Shown here one piece after another: positions 1 to 8,482 of a stretch of DNA of 34,473 bases. The position numbers were made by a program, and so were the translations under genes. The stretch lies in the NCBI GenBank assembly GCA_029884335.1, contig JAOUIA010000002.1, forward strand, positions 1 through 34,473, given 5' to 3'. The number at the start of each line of letters is the position of its first letter. Position 1 is the stretch's first letter. Source of the stretch: Betaproteobacteria bacterium (lineage in GTDB: Bacteria > Pseudomonadota > Gammaproteobacteria > Burkholderiales > Casimicrobiaceae). The notes beneath the pieces are model-generated. The model was given only the letters and a program-made list of their open reading frames with translations. It made no database searches and was not told the DNA's origin.

Positions 1-2
1 AC

Positions 3-3000
3 AAGCCGGTCCACAAGGTGCGCTTCGTCACCGCGGCGAGCCTGTTCGACGGCCACGACGCGTCGATCAACATCATGCGGCGCATCCTGCAGTCGACCGG
101 CTGCGAGGTGATCCACCTCGGGCACAACCGCTCGGTCGACGAGATCGTCACCTGCGCGATCGAGGAGGACGCGCACGGCATCGCCGTGTCGTCGTACCAG
201 GGCGGGCACGTCGAGTACTTCCAGTACATGATCGACCTGCTGCGCGAGCGCGGCGGCGGCCATGTCAAGGTGTTCGGCGGCGGCGGCGGCGTCATCGTGC
301 CCGCGGAGATCGAGGCGCTGCAGCGCTACGGCGTGGCGCGCATCTACTCGCCCGAGGACGGCCAGCGGCTCGGCCTGCAGGGCATGATCAACGAGATCGT
401 CGCCGCCTGCGACGTCGACCTCGCGCAGCCGCTGCCGGCCTCCGCCGCGGCGCTGCGCGAAGGCGACGCGCACGCGCGGACCCGCTCGCTGGCGCGCATC
501 ATCACCGCGCTCGAGAACGGAGCGGCGCCGGCGAAGCTGCGCGAGGGCGTCCTCGCGGCGGCGAAGGCGTCGACCGCGCCCGTGCTCGGCATCACCGGCA
601 CCGGCGGCGCGGGCAAGAGCTCGCTCACCGACGAGCTGGTGCGTCGGCTGCGCCTCGACCAGGGAGCGGGGATGCGGGTGGCGATCGTGTCGATCGACCC
701 GTCGCGGCGCAAGACCGGCGGCGCGCTGCTCGGCGACCGCATCCGCATGAACGCGATCCGGGACCCCGGCGTGTACATGCGCTCGCTCGCCACGCGCGAG
801 GGCGGCACCGAGGTGAGCCCCGCGCTTCCGGAGGTGATCGCCGCGTGCAAGGCGGCGGCCTTCGACCTCGTGATCGTCGAGACATCGGGCATCGGGCAGG
901 GCAACGCGGCGATCGCGCCGCTGTCCGACGTGTCGCTGTACGTGATGACGCCCGAATTCGGCGCGGCCACGCAGCTCGAGAAGATCGACATGCTCGACTT
1001 CGCCGACTTCGTGGCGATCAACAAGTTCGACCGCAAGGGCGCGCTGGACGCGTTGCGCGACGTGCGCAAGCAGGTGCAGCGCAACCGCGCGCGCTTCGCC
1101 GAGTCGGCCGAGGCGATGCCGGTGTTCGGCACGACGGCCTCGCGCTTCAACGACGATGGCGTCACCGGGCTCTACCAGGCGGTGGGCGAGGCCCTGGCTG
1201 CCAAGGGCCTGAAGCTCGGCAAGGGCAAGCTTCCGCGCGTGGGCGTGCGCCACTCGACCGGCCAGAACGCCGTCGTCCCGCCGCAGCGCGTGCGCTACCT
1301 CGCCGACATCGCGCAGACGGCGCGCGATTACCGCAAGTGGGCCGAAGAGCAGGCCTGCGTCGCGCGCGAGCGGCAGCAGCTGGCGGCGACGAGAGCAATG
1401 TTGCTCGAGTCGGCGTCATCCCCGCGCAAGCGGGGATCAAGCGACGTTGCGGCCGCTGAAAAGACGCTGGGTCCCCGCCTGCGCGGGGACGACGACCGTG
1501 AAGCCATCGACGCGCTGATCGCCGATCGCGACGCGAAGCTCGACGCCCGCGCGAAGAAGCTGCTGGCGATGTGGCCGCAGACGAAGGCCGCGTACGCGGG
1601 CGACGAGTACGTCGTGAAGATCCGCGACAAGGAGGTGCGGACCGCGCTCGTGCACACGACGCTGTCGGGCACCAAGGTGCCGAAGGTGGCGCTGCCGCGC
1701 TGGCAGGACGACGGCGAGATCCTGCGCTGGCAGCTCCTGGAGAACGTGCCGGGCAGCTTCCCGTTCACGGGAGGCGTGTTCGCGTTCAAGCGCGAGAACG
1801 AGGACCCGACGCGGATGTTCGCCGGCGAGGGCGACCCGTTCCGCACGAACCGCCGCTTCCACCTGCTCGCCGACGGCATGCCCGCGCAACGGCTGTCGAC
1901 GGCGTTCGACTCGGTGACGCTGTACGGCTTCGATCCCGACCGCCGGCCCGACATCTACGGCAAGGTCGGCAACTCGGGCGTGTCGATCGCCACGCTCGAC
2001 GACCTCAAGGTGCTGTACTCGGGCTTCGACCTGTGCGACCCGAAGACGTCGGTGTCGATGACGATCAACGGCCCCGCGCCGACGATCCTCGCGATGTTCA
2101 TGAACGCGGCGGTCGAACAGCAGCTCGACAAGTTCCGCGCCGACAACAAGCGCGAGCCGACCGAGGACGAGGCGGAGAAGGTCCGCGAGTGGACGCTGGC
2201 GAACGTCCGCGGCACCGTGCAGGCCGACATCCTGAAGGAGGACCAGGGGCAGAACACCTGCATCTTCAGCACCGAGTTCAGCCTCAAGGTGATGGGCGAC
2301 ATCCAGGAGTGGTTCGTCCACCACGACGTGCGCAACTTCTACTCGGTGTCGATCTCCGGCTACCACATCGCCGAGGCGGGCGCCAACCCGATCAGCCAGC
2401 TCGCCTTCACGCTGTCGAACGGCTTCACGTTCGTCGAGGCCTACCTCGCGCGCGGCATGCACGTCGACGACTTCGCGCCGAACCTGTCGTTCTTCTTCTC
2501 CAACGGCATGGATCCCGAGTACTCGGTGCTCGGCCGCGTCGCGCGTCGCATCTGGGCGGTGGCGATGAAGCACCGCTACGGCGCCAACGAGCGCAGCCAG
2601 AAGCTCAAGTACCACTGCCAGACCTCGGGCCGCAGCCTGCACGCGCAGGAGATCGCGTTCAACGACATCCGCACGACGCTGCAGGCGCTGATCGCGACCT
2701 ACGACAACGCGAACTCGCTGCACACCAACGCCTACGACGAGGCGATCACCACGCCCACCGAGGAGAGCGTGCGCCGCGCGATGGCGATCCAGCTGGTCAT
2801 CAACCGCGAGTGGGGGCTCGCGAAGAACGAAAACCCGAACCAGGGCGCGTTCGTGATCGACGAGCTGACCGACCTCGTCGAGGAGGCGGTGCTGAAGGAG
2901 TTCGAGGCGATCAGCGAGCGCGGCGGCGTGCTGGGCGCGATGGAGACCGGGTACCAGCGCGGCAAGATCCAGGAGGAGAGCCTCTACTACGAGCACCGCA

Positions 3001-3308
3001 AGCACGACGGCAGCTATCCGATCGTCGGCGTCAACACGTTCCGCAACCCGCACGGCGATCCCACGCCCGACAAGCTCGAGCTCGCGCGCTCGACTGCCGA
3101 GGAGAAGGAGTCGCAGCTGAAGCGCCTGGCCGACTTCCACGCGCGCCACGCGAAGGAGGCGCCCGCCGCGCTCGCGCGGCTAAGGCAGACGGTGATCGAC
3201 AACGGCAACGTGTTCGCCGAGCTGATGAACACGGTGCGCTGTTGCTCGCTCGGCCAGATCACCCACGCGCTGTTCGACGTCGGGGGCCAGTACCGCCGCA
3301 GCATGTGA
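3..3308 (+). CDS. icmF: Fused isobutyryl-CoA mutase IcmF (5' end outside window)
   Basis: Adenosylcobalamin-dependent fused acyl-CoA mutase that interconverts isobutyryl-CoA and n-butyryl-CoA in the cytoplasm. Its three parts are visible in IcmF order. The B12-binding domain comes first (about residues 6-135 of the visible part, with DGHD and a GGGGGV loop). A MeaB-like G-protein chaperone follows, with P-loop GTGGAGKSS near residue 200, an ETSGIGQGN switch and NKFD as the base-specificity motif. The mutase barrel runs from about residue 525 to the end ([31 protein letters not shown]). The frame is open to the window edge and GTG at 18 lies inside the conserved N-terminus, so the real start is upstream. 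A 25-30 residue Arg/Gly/Asp-rich stretch in the chaperone-mutase linker is encoded by a palindromic repeat. The family assignment is secure. The exact substrate (isobutyryl-, pivalyl- or isovaleryl-CoA) is inferred. Confidence 0.95.
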   Translation, partial: KPVHKVRFVTAASLFDGHDASINIMRRILQSTGCEVIHLGHNRSVDEIVTCAIEEDAHGIAVSSYQGGHVEYFQYMIDLLRERGGGHVKVFGGGGGVIVPAEIEALQRYGVARIYSPEDGQRLGLQGMINEIVAACDVDLAQPLPASAAALREGDAHARTRSLARIITALENGAAPAKLREGVLAAAKASTAPVLGITGTGGAGKSSLTDELVRRLRLDQGAGMRVAIVSIDPSRRKTGGALLGDRIRMNAIRDPGVYMRSLATREGGTEVSPALPEVIAACKAAAFDLVIVETSGIGQGNAAIAPLSDVSLYVMTPEFGAATQLEKIDMLDFADFVAINKFDRKGALDALRDVRKQVQRNRARFAESAEAMPVFGTTASRFNDDGVTGLYQAVGEALAAKGLKLGKGKLPRVGVRHSTGQNAVVPPQRVRYLADIAQTARDYRKWAEEQACVARERQQLAATRAMLLESASSPRKRGSSDVAAAEKTLGPRLRGDDDREAIDALIADRDAKLDARAKKLLAMWPQTKAAYAGDEYVVKIRDKEVRTALVHTTLSGTKVPKVALPRWQDDGEILRWQLLENVPGSFPFTGGVFAFKRENEDPTRMFAGEGDPFRTNRRFHLLADGMPAQRLSTAFDSVTLYGFDPDRRPDIYGKVGNSGVSIATLDDLKVLYSGFDLCDPKTSVSMTINGPAPTILAMFMNAAVEQQLDKFRADNKREPTEDEAEKVREWTLANVRGTVQADILKEDQGQNTCIFSTEFSLKVMGDIQEWFVHHDVRNFYSVSISGYHIAEAGANPISQLAFTLSNGFTFVEAYLARGMHVDDFAPNLSFFFSNGMDPEYSVLGRVARRIWAVAMKHRYGANERSQKLKYHCQTSGRSLHAQEIAFNDIRTTLQALIATYDNANSLHTNAYDEAITTPTEESVRRAMAIQLVINREWGLAKNENPNQGAFVIDELTDLVEEAVLKEFEAISERGGVLGAMETGYQRGKIQEESLYYEHRKHDGSYPIVGVNTFRNPHGDPTPDKLELARSTAEEKESQLKRLADFHARHAKEAPAALARLRQTVIDNGNVFAELMNTVRCCSLGQITHALFDVGGQYRRSM
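1418..1490. repeat. dRS3-like palindrome pair inside icmF
   Basis: Two perfect 8-bp stem-loops lie 33 bp apart. The first is ATCCCCGC-GCAA-GCGGGGAT (1418-1437) and the second GTCCCCGC-CTGC-GCGGGGAC (1471-1490). Their other-frame translations give the phrases VIPAQAGIK and IPACAGMT, which are typical of dispersed repeats in beta- and gammaproteobacterial genomes. The first hairpin has the 20-bp ATyCCC-N8-GGGrAT shape of the neisserial dRS3 repeat. The reading frame of icmF stays open through the whole unit. Confidence 0.85.
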
Positions 3309-3318
3309 CGCGCCGTGC

Positions 3319-3348
3319 CGGGTCGCGCCGCCGGACTGGCGCGGCCCG
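3319..3348. terminator. GC-only hairpin between convergent icmF and DUF1127 gene
   Basis: An 11-bp stem (CGGGTCGCGCC pairing with GGCGCGGCCCG, including one G-U pair) closes an 8-nt loop 10 bp after the icmF stop. It could end transcription from both sides. There is no T-tract on either strand, so calling it a terminator rests on position and stability only. Confidence 0.5.
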
Positions 3349-3357
3349 CTGCGCTCG

Positions 3358-3597
3358 TCAGTGCGGCACGTCGCGGTGCCACGCGCCGCTCGCCGCGTAG
3401 TCGAGCAGGCCTCGATCCACCCCGATGTCGCGCAGCTCGCGCTCGCTCATCTCCGCGAGCGCGGCGCGGTCGCGCACGCTCCGCGCGCGGAAGGCGAGCC
3501 AGTCGCCGAGACTCCGTGCCCAAGCACGGGCGATCCCTCTGGCCGGCTGCCGCCCCGCCGCGTTCGTCACGGGGGCGGTCGTCGTGCATGCGTTCAT
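3358..3597 (-). CDS. DUF1127 (YjiS-like) small protein
   Basis: 79-aa protein. Residues about 28-66 match the DUF1127 pattern: an amphipathic W-x-x-x-R-R/A helix, then the hallmark L-A-E-M-S-E-R-E-L-R-D-I-G-V-D-R. Members are small basic proteins; some are reported to bind RNA or to act in phosphate, carbon and stress responses, but most have no known role. The N-terminal 27 residues are Ala/Thr-rich and not conserved in the family. The start is ATG at 3597, with the strong ribosome site GAGGAGG just upstream. It lies 18 bp after the stop of the 54-aa secreted mini-protein gene, so the two probably share a transcript driven from the promoter facing away from the LysR gene. Confidence 0.8.
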   Translation of the reverse strand: MNACTTTAPVTNAAGRQPARGIARAWARSLGDWLAFRARSVRDRAALAEMSERELRDIGVDRGLLDYAASGAWHRDVPH

Positions 3598-3615
3598 GGC
3601 GGCCTCCTCGTCCGG

Positions 3616-3780
3616 TCAGCTGCGCGAGGGGTTCGGGCCGGCGGAGTGCGCCGCGACTGCGACGGTGCACTGGTGCGGCTCGGCTTCGGCGTGGACGCCG
3701 GCGAGCATCGCGACCGTGAGCGCGAAGGCGGCGAGCAGGGCCGGGACGTGCGGGATGCGGTCTGGGCGGTAGCGGTTCAT
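3616..3780 (-). CDS. 54-aa secreted mini-protein, hypothetical
   Basis: A short reading frame of 54 codons starting at ATG 3780, with AGGAGG placed 7 nt upstream. The N-terminus is basic (MNRYRPDRIPH), followed by a 16-18 residue hydrophobic core (ALLAAFALTVAMLAGV) and a plausible signal-peptidase site after VHA. The mature part would be only about 22 residues and holds a single Cys. I do not recognise a family. Its spacing to the DUF1127 gene (18 bp) and its position divergent from a LysR gene suggest that it is the first gene of a LysR-controlled two-gene operon. Ribosome site, signal peptide and operon position together support a real gene. Confidence 0.6.
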   Translation of the reverse strand: MNRYRPDRIPHVPALLAAFALTVAMLAGVHAEAEPHQCTVAVAAHSAGPNPSRS

Positions 3781-3821
3781 GGATGCCTCCTGTATTTCGG
3801 CGGGTTCGTGACGCTGGTAAG

Positions 3822-3827
3822 ATTATG
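3822..3827 (-). promoter_or_regulatory. -10 element of the mini-protein/DUF1127 operon
   Basis: On the minus strand this reads CATAAT, five of six matches to TATAAT, in an AT-rich island of otherwise GC-rich DNA. It lies about 40 bp upstream of the ATG at 3780. No good -35 hexamer sits 16-18 bp further upstream, as is common for promoters that need an activator. The implied start site is near 3815. Confidence 0.5.
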
Positions 3828-3867
3828 TTGCGTAAGCCGGCTATGGAAGCGATCATTTCCGAACACA

Positions 3868-3888
3868 TTGGTAAGTCAGACTGACCAA
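3868..3888. promoter_or_regulatory. LysR-type operator palindrome (T-N11-A)
   Basis: A 21-bp near-perfect inverted repeat: TTGGT, an 11-bp centre that is itself largely symmetric (AGTC/GACT), then ACCAA. The inner T and A are exactly 11 bp apart, the classical LysR-type recognition geometry. It ends 8 bp before the lysR start codon, so binding should repress the regulator's own gene. Its centre lies about 63 bp upstream of the inferred start site of the divergent operon, where LysR activators usually bind. Confidence 0.7.
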
Positions 3889-3896
3889 CGGCCTCA

Positions 3897-4844
3897 ATGG
3901 CCCGCATCCCGCTCAACTTCCTCGCCACGTTCCGAACCGTCGCGGAGCTGCAGAACCTGCGCGCCGCTGCGGGCAAGCTGCACCTCACGCACAGCGCGGT
4001 GAGCCAGCAGATCCGCTCGCTCGAAGAGCAGATCGGCTTCGCCCTGTTCGATCGGCGCGGGCGCCGCGTCGTGCTCAATCCCGCCGGCAGCGCGCTGCTG
4101 CGCGGGGTGCAGGCGGCGCTCGACCGCATCGACGAGGGCGTGCGGTCGGCGCGCGAGGCCGCTGCAGGCGAGGCGCAGGCCCTGCGCGTCACGGTGCTGC
4201 CGTCGTTCGCGCACCGCTGGCTGCTGCCGCGCATCGGACGCTGGCGCGAGCGGTACCCGGCGATCCCGCTCGAAATCGACGCGTCGCTGCGCACGGTCGA
4301 CCTGCTGCGCGAGGGCTTCCACGCCGCGGTGCGCGAAGGTCGCGGACCATGGCCGGGGCTCGCGTCGGAGCGGTTGTTCGACAACCGCAAGATCGTCGTC
4401 GGCTCGCCCGCCGCCGCGAAGCGCCTGGCCGGCGCGCCCGCCGAGGCGATCCTCCGCGAGCCGCTGCTCGGCGAGGACGAGCTGTGGCGGGAGTGGTTCT
4501 CCGCGGCGGGGCTGACCACCGAGGTGCGCCCCGTCGCGGTCTTCAACGACGCGGGACTCATGCTCGAGGCGGCCGAGCGCGACCTCGGGATCGCGGTTGC
4601 GCGCGAGCTGCACGCCGCCGACGCGCTGATGACGGGGCGGCTGGCCAGGCTCTCGCCGATCGCCTTCGAGCACCCCGAGCTGCGGCCCTACCACTTCGTG
4701 TTCCCGCCCCACCTCGCGCAGTGGCCGCCGCTCGTCGCTCTCAAGGCGTGGCTGGGCGACGAGCTCGCGCGCTCGCGCGCCGAGCTCGACGCACTCGACG
4801 CGCCTGCGACCAAGGCGGCCGGGCGCCGCAAACGCAGCGCGTAG
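3897..4844 (+). CDS. LysR-family transcriptional regulator (GcvA-like)
   Basis: 315-aa DNA-binding regulator. The winged helix-turn-helix occupies residues 1-64 (FRTVAELQNLRAAAGKLHLTHSAVSQQIRSLEEQIG, then LFDRRGRRVVLNPAG). The effector domain of the PBP2 type runs from about 90 to 290. The opening NFLATFRTVAE and the LPSFAHRWLLPRIGRW stretch resemble the GcvA/AmpR branch. The C-terminus ends in a basic Ala/Lys/Arg tail. No clear Shine-Dalgarno sequence precedes ATG 3897, and the operator palindrome lies there instead. It is transcribed divergently from the 54-aa/DUF1127 pair, its most likely target, and in the same direction as the Bug receptor gene. The effector is unknown. Confidence 0.9.
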   Translation: MARIPLNFLATFRTVAELQNLRAAAGKLHLTHSAVSQQIRSLEEQIGFALFDRRGRRVVLNPAGSALLRGVQAALDRIDEGVRSAREAAAGEAQALRVTVLPSFAHRWLLPRIGRWRERYPAIPLEIDASLRTVDLLREGFHAAVREGRGPWPGLASERLFDNRKIVVGSPAAAKRLAGAPAEAILREPLLGEDELWREWFSAAGLTTEVRPVAVFNDAGLMLEAAERDLGIAVARELHAADALMTGRLARLSPIAFEHPELRPYHFVFPPHLAQWPPLVALKAWLGDELARSRAELDALDAPATKAAGRRKRSA

Positions 4845-4897
4845 CGTCGCAGCGGGGCAATGCTATGCTGGCCCGCCACTTCCGGGAGGGGAGAAGC

Positions 4898-5866
4898 ATG
4901 ATCCGCAATCTCGCGCTCGCGGCGCTGCTGGCCGCGTCGGCCGCTCACGCGCAGGACATCAAGGGACCGGTGAAGATCGTCGTCGGCTACCCGGCCGGCG
5001 GCTCGGCCGACGTCGTCGCGCGGCTCGTCGCCGACAAGATCAAGGACGACCTGAAGCAGCCCGTCGTCGTCGAGAACAAGGTCGGCGCAGGCGGACGCGT
5101 CGCCGCCGAGACGACCAAGGCGCTGCCCGCGGACGGGACGACGCTGATGATCGCGAACATCGCGGTGATGACGCTCGCGCCGCTGTCGTTCGCGAAGCTC
5201 AACTACGACCCGGTCAAGGACTACGCGCCCGTCGCGCATGTCGCGAACTTCCAGCTGGGCTTCGCCGCCGGCCCCGCGACCGGCACGACCGGCCCCGCGG
5301 CGTCGATGAAGGACTTCGTCGCCTGGGCGCAGGCCAACCGGGCAAACGCGTCGTTCGGCTCGCCCGCGGCGGGCAGCCTGCCGCACTTCTTCGGCGTGCT
5401 GATCGGGCAGGGCATCGGCGTCGAGCTGCTGCACGTGCCTTTCAACGGCTCGGCGCCGATGCGCACCGCAGTGCTCGGCGGGCAGATCGCGACGGTCACC
5501 GACACGCTGCCCGACCTCACCGAGCTGCACAAGAGCGGCAAGCTGCGCGTGCTCGGCACCTCCGGCGCGAAGCGCTCGGCGGCGCTGCCCGACGTGCCGA
5601 CGATGACGGAGCTGGGCTTCCCCAACGTCACCGGGTTCGGCTGGTTCGGCTTCTACGCGCCGGCCGGCACCCCGAAGCCGATCGTCGACCGGCTGAACGC
5701 CGCCATCGTGAAGGCGATCAACGCGCCCGATGTGCGCGAGCGCATCACCGCGCTCGGCTTCGAGCCCACCGGCACCTCGCCGGAGGAGTTCGCGCGCGTC
5801 ATGGCCGCGGACACTGCGCGCTGGGGGCCGGTGATCAAGGCGTCGGGATTCAAGGGCGACCAATAG
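4898..5866 (+). CDS. Bug/TctC-family periplasmic solute-binding protein
   Basis: 322-aa extracytoplasmic receptor of the tripartite tricarboxylate transporter family. A signal peptide covers residues 1-20 (MIRNLALAALLAASAAHAQ). Family landmarks follow: IVVGYPAGGSADVVARLVADKI, PVVVENKVGAGGRVAAE, the PLSFAKLNYDPVKDYAPV segment, the PHFFGVLIGQ and HVPFNGSAPM ligand-loop region, and the PDVPTMTELGFP stretch near residue 240. The start is ATG 4898 with GGGAGGGG upstream; longer frames to the left overlap lysR. No TctA or TctB membrane partner lies nearby, which is usual for the many orphan Bug receptors of Burkholderiales. The ligand cannot be read from the sequence. The neighbouring sulfatase-family hydrolase suggests an organic anion, but that is a guess. 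Confidence 0.92.
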   Translation: MIRNLALAALLAASAAHAQDIKGPVKIVVGYPAGGSADVVARLVADKIKDDLKQPVVVENKVGAGGRVAAETTKALPADGTTLMIANIAVMTLAPLSFAKLNYDPVKDYAPVAHVANFQLGFAAGPATGTTGPAASMKDFVAWAQANRANASFGSPAAGSLPHFFGVLIGQGIGVELLHVPFNGSAPMRTAVLGGQIATVTDTLPDLTELHKSGKLRVLGTSGAKRSAALPDVPTMTELGFPNVTGFGWFGFYAPAGTPKPIVDRLNAAIVKAINAPDVRERITALGFEPTGTSPEEFARVMAADTARWGPVIKASGFKGDQ

Positions 5867-5909
5867 CGACTCGGGGCCGCACCGCGCCGCAAGTGTGGAG
5901 ACCTCGCCG

Positions 5910-7457
5910 GTGAAGGCGCGCAACCTGCTGTTCGTCATGTGCGACCAGCTGCGCGCCGACCACCTGTCGTGCTACGGCCACCCGCGGCTAGCGACGCCGA
6001 ACCTCGACGCGCTCGCCGCGCGCGGCTCGCGCTTCGCCAACGCGTTCGTGCAGTCGGGCGTGTGCGGCCCGTCGCGCATGAGCTTCTACACCGGGCGCTA
6101 CGTCGCCTCGCACGGCGCGACGTGGAACCGCGTGCCGCTGTCGCTCGCCGAGTGGACGCTCGGCGACTACCTGCGCGAGGCCGGACGCGAGCTGGCGCTG
6201 GTCGGCAAGACGCACGTGATGCCCGACCGCCGCGGGCTCGCGCGCTTCGGCCTGGACGACGCCGACGGGCTGGGTGCGCTGCTCGCGCGCGGCAGCTTCG
6301 TCGAGAAGCTGCGTCACGACGGCCACCACGCCGAGCCGGAGGCTGCGTACGCCGACTGGCTGCGCGCGCAGGGCTACGCAAGCGCGGACCCGTGGACCGA
6401 CTACGTGATCGCAGTGACCGATGCGGACGGCGCCGCGCAGTCGGGCTGGCACATGCGCCACTGCCGCCACCCTGCGCGCGTGGCCGAGCGGCACTCCGAG
6501 ACCGCGTACACGACCGACCGCGCGATCGAGTTCGTGCGCGCGCAGGGCGAGCGGCCGTGGGCGATGCACCTGTCGTACGTGAAGCCGCACTGGCCCTACA
6601 TCGCGCCGGCGCCCTATCACGCGATGTACGGCGACGACGACGCGCTGCCCCTGGCGCGCCGGGACGCGGAACTGGTCGACCAGCACCCGGTGCTCGCCGC
6701 CTACCGCCGGCAGGAGGAGTGCGCGAACTTCATGCGCGAGGAGGTGGCGCGCCACGTGCGCCCGGCCTACATGGGCCTCGTGAAGCAGATCGACGACCAC
6801 CTCGGCCGCCTGTGGCGCGCGCTGGACGAGCAAGGGCGCTGGGACGACACGCTCGTGGTCTTCACCTCCGACCACGGCGACTACCTCGGCGACCACTGGC
6901 TCGGCGAGAAGGAGCACTTCCACGACACCGTGCAGCGCGTGCCGCTGATCGTCGCCGCGCCCGGCGGCGCGCGCGGGCGAATCGTCGACGACATCGTCGA
7001 GGCGATCGACGTCGTGCCCACGGCGCTCGAATCGCTCGGCCTCGACCCCGCCGCGCACCGCGTCGAGGGCCGCTCGCTCGTGCCCTGGCTCGCGGGCGCG
7101 ACGCCGCCGCAGTGGCGCGAAGCGGCGTTCTCGGAACTCGACTGGAGCTACCGCGGCGCGCGCCTTGCGCTTGGTTTCGCGCCCGACCGCTGCCACGCGT
7201 GGATGGTGCGCACGCGCGAGTGGAAGTACGTGCACTGGCTCGACGCGCCGCCGCAGCTCTTCGACCTCGCGAACGACCCCGGCGAGTACGATGACCGCGG
7301 CCGCGACCCCGCGCTGGAACGCGTGCGGGCGGAAATGCGCGAGCGGCTGCTCGCCTGGTTCGCTCAGCGCAAGCGCCGCACGACGGTCACGCTCGCCGAC
7401 GTCGAGGCCGGCACCGGCGCGTACAAGCGCGCCGGCGTGTTCTTCGGCCAGTGGTAG
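5910..7457 (+). CDS. Sulfatase-family (alkaline phosphatase superfamily) hydrolase
   Basis: Formylglycine-type hydrolase of sulfate or phosphonate/phosphate esters. Visible motifs are the N-terminal metal-binding NLLFVMCDQLRADHLS, the C-x-P-S-R signature CGPSRMSFYTGR (the Cys being converted to formylglycine in active family members), GKTHV, and the second metal site VVFTSDHGDYLGDH. No signal peptide is seen, so it is probably cytoplasmic. The 515-520 residue length fits bacterial arylsulfatases, choline-sulfatase relatives and phosphonate monoester hydrolases, which I cannot separate here. I chose GTG 5910 because GGAG lies 9 nt upstream and the protein would begin MKARNLLFVM; GTG 5895 in the same frame would add five residues. 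No anaerobic or aerobic maturase gene is visible in the window. It follows the Bug gene by about 40 bp and may be cotranscribed. Confidence 0.88.
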   Translation: MKARNLLFVMCDQLRADHLSCYGHPRLATPNLDALAARGSRFANAFVQSGVCGPSRMSFYTGRYVASHGATWNRVPLSLAEWTLGDYLREAGRELALVGKTHVMPDRRGLARFGLDDADGLGALLARGSFVEKLRHDGHHAEPEAAYADWLRAQGYASADPWTDYVIAVTDADGAAQSGWHMRHCRHPARVAERHSETAYTTDRAIEFVRAQGERPWAMHLSYVKPHWPYIAPAPYHAMYGDDDALPLARRDAELVDQHPVLAAYRRQEECANFMREEVARHVRPAYMGLVKQIDDHLGRLWRALDEQGRWDDTLVVFTSDHGDYLGDHWLGEKEHFHDTVQRVPLIVAAPGGARGRIVDDIVEAIDVVPTALESLGLDPAAHRVEGRSLVPWLAGATPPQWREAAFSELDWSYRGARLALGFAPDRCHAWMVRTREWKYVHWLDAPPQLFDLANDPGEYDDRGRDPALERVRAEMRERLLAWFAQRKRRTTVTLADVEAGTGAYKRAGVFFGQW

Positions 7458-7463
7458 ACCCGG

Positions 7464-7490
7464 CCGGGCCGGCGCGTGACGTCGGCCCGG
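7464..7490. terminator. GC-only hairpin between convergent sulfatase and SLH genes
   Basis: An 11-bp stem (CCGGGCCGGCG with CGTCGGCCCGG, one G-T pair) and a 5-nt CGTGA loop start 7 bp after the sulfatase stop and end 10 bp before the stop of the opposing gene. No T-tract follows on either strand. Confidence 0.55.
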
Positions 7491-7500
7491 GAGCGCACGG

Positions 7501-8199
7501 TCAATCGTCGAGCGGCGAAGATGCGGGATTCGCGTTCTGGATCGTGACCTCGAGCTGGCAGATCATTGCGTGGAAAGCGTAGGACCCGCCCATGCCGTTG
7601 ACGAACAGTCCGAACCGGTAGGTCGACCCCGGGGAAAGCGCCATCGGCGGAGCAAGCACCGTCGCGCCCGCGACCTGCCCGTAGTCCGCCCAGTCGCGTC
7701 CCGGGAAGGTGTCCACGGGGAAGTTGCCGACGTAGTTCCAGGTGACCCCGGCGTCCGTCGAGTAACGCCAGAAGCCTTGCAGCCAGGACGGTCCCGAGCT
7801 GGGCGTTCCGAGGAACGTCGCGTTGAAGCGCGCGATCCGCGGGAAATCGGTGACCGCGTAGTCGTCGGTCGCGCACATGAGCACGCCGGGCAAAGGACCT
7901 GGAACCGTGAGGTTCGCGACCGAGGCCTGCTTGTGCAGCACGACAGGCGTCAGCGCCTTGCCGAGGCGGTGCATGAACAGCGCCATCTGGGCGCGCGTAA
8001 CGTTACCGAACGGGCAGTACTCGAGGGGGACTGCCGTGCAGCCCTGGGTGACGCCGCGGTTCCTGATCCACTCGACCGATCCGCAGAACGAGTCTGCGAC
8101 CGTGACGTCGGTGAAGCCCACGCAAGGCTGCGCCCGGCTCGCCGGGGCAAACACCGACAGCGCGACGACGGTCGCGAACAGCAGGGGTCTGAAGCGCAT
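7501..8199 (-). CDS. Secreted SLH-like domain protein, short paralogue
   Basis: 232-aa exported protein. The signal peptide is residues 1-23 (MRFRPLLFATVVALSVFAPASRAQ). Residues about 26-82 form one S-layer-homology-like unit: GFTDV, then a Cys-flanked WIRNRGVTQGC, YCPFGNVTRAQMALFMHRLGKAL. The Cys residues in this unit (FC, GC, YC) may form disulfides. The C-terminal 140 residues (from about PVVLHKQASVANL) are a beta-rich domain containing WRYSTDAGVTWNYVGNFPVD and YRFGLFVNGMGG, and I do not know its function. The same domain ends the next gene, so the two are paralogues. The start is ATG 8199 with GAGGAGC upstream. Likely role: an envelope-associated or surface protein. Function unassigned. 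Confidence 0.8.
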   Translation of the reverse strand: MRFRPLLFATVVALSVFAPASRAQPCVGFTDVTVADSFCGSVEWIRNRGVTQGCTAVPLEYCPFGNVTRAQMALFMHRLGKALTPVVLHKQASVANLTVPGPLPGVLMCATDDYAVTDFPRIARFNATFLGTPSSGPSWLQGFWRYSTDAGVTWNYVGNFPVDTFPGRDWADYGQVAGATVLAPPMALSPGSTYRFGLFVNGMGGSYAFHAMICQLEVTIQNANPASSPLDD

Positions 8200-8482
8200 T
8201 GTGTGCTCCTCGTCCATGTCCGGCGGGGACGAGGTGGAGCGCTCCGGCTGTGCAGCGTGGGCCGAGCCTCCCTTGCACGCCCCGCCGATGGCCCAAGTTT
8301 CGGCCTGCAGCAGGACGGAGTGTTTGACGCCGGTCAGCGATGCTCCGGAGACCCGGCGGGCGCGGGACCGGCCGTGCGGCGCATCCGGCAAAGGTCGCTT
8401 GCGCCGCCGGCATCCGCGCCCTGCGTCGCCGAAACGACGGCGGCGCAGGGACCATCGGTCGGGCGAACGCGCGCCGGCCTCG

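Noticed and set aside
1437-3149. Long minus-strand open frame (570 codons) across icmF
   Set aside because: It is a shadow frame. High third-position GC keeps antisense frames open; its translation is a low-complexity Arg/Val/Leu/Asp mix with no family motif, while the plus strand encodes a clear mutase.
5895-5909. GTG 5895 as the sulfatase start
   Set aside because: No ribosome site lies upstream, whereas GTG 5910 has GGAG at a normal distance. The choice is not certain.
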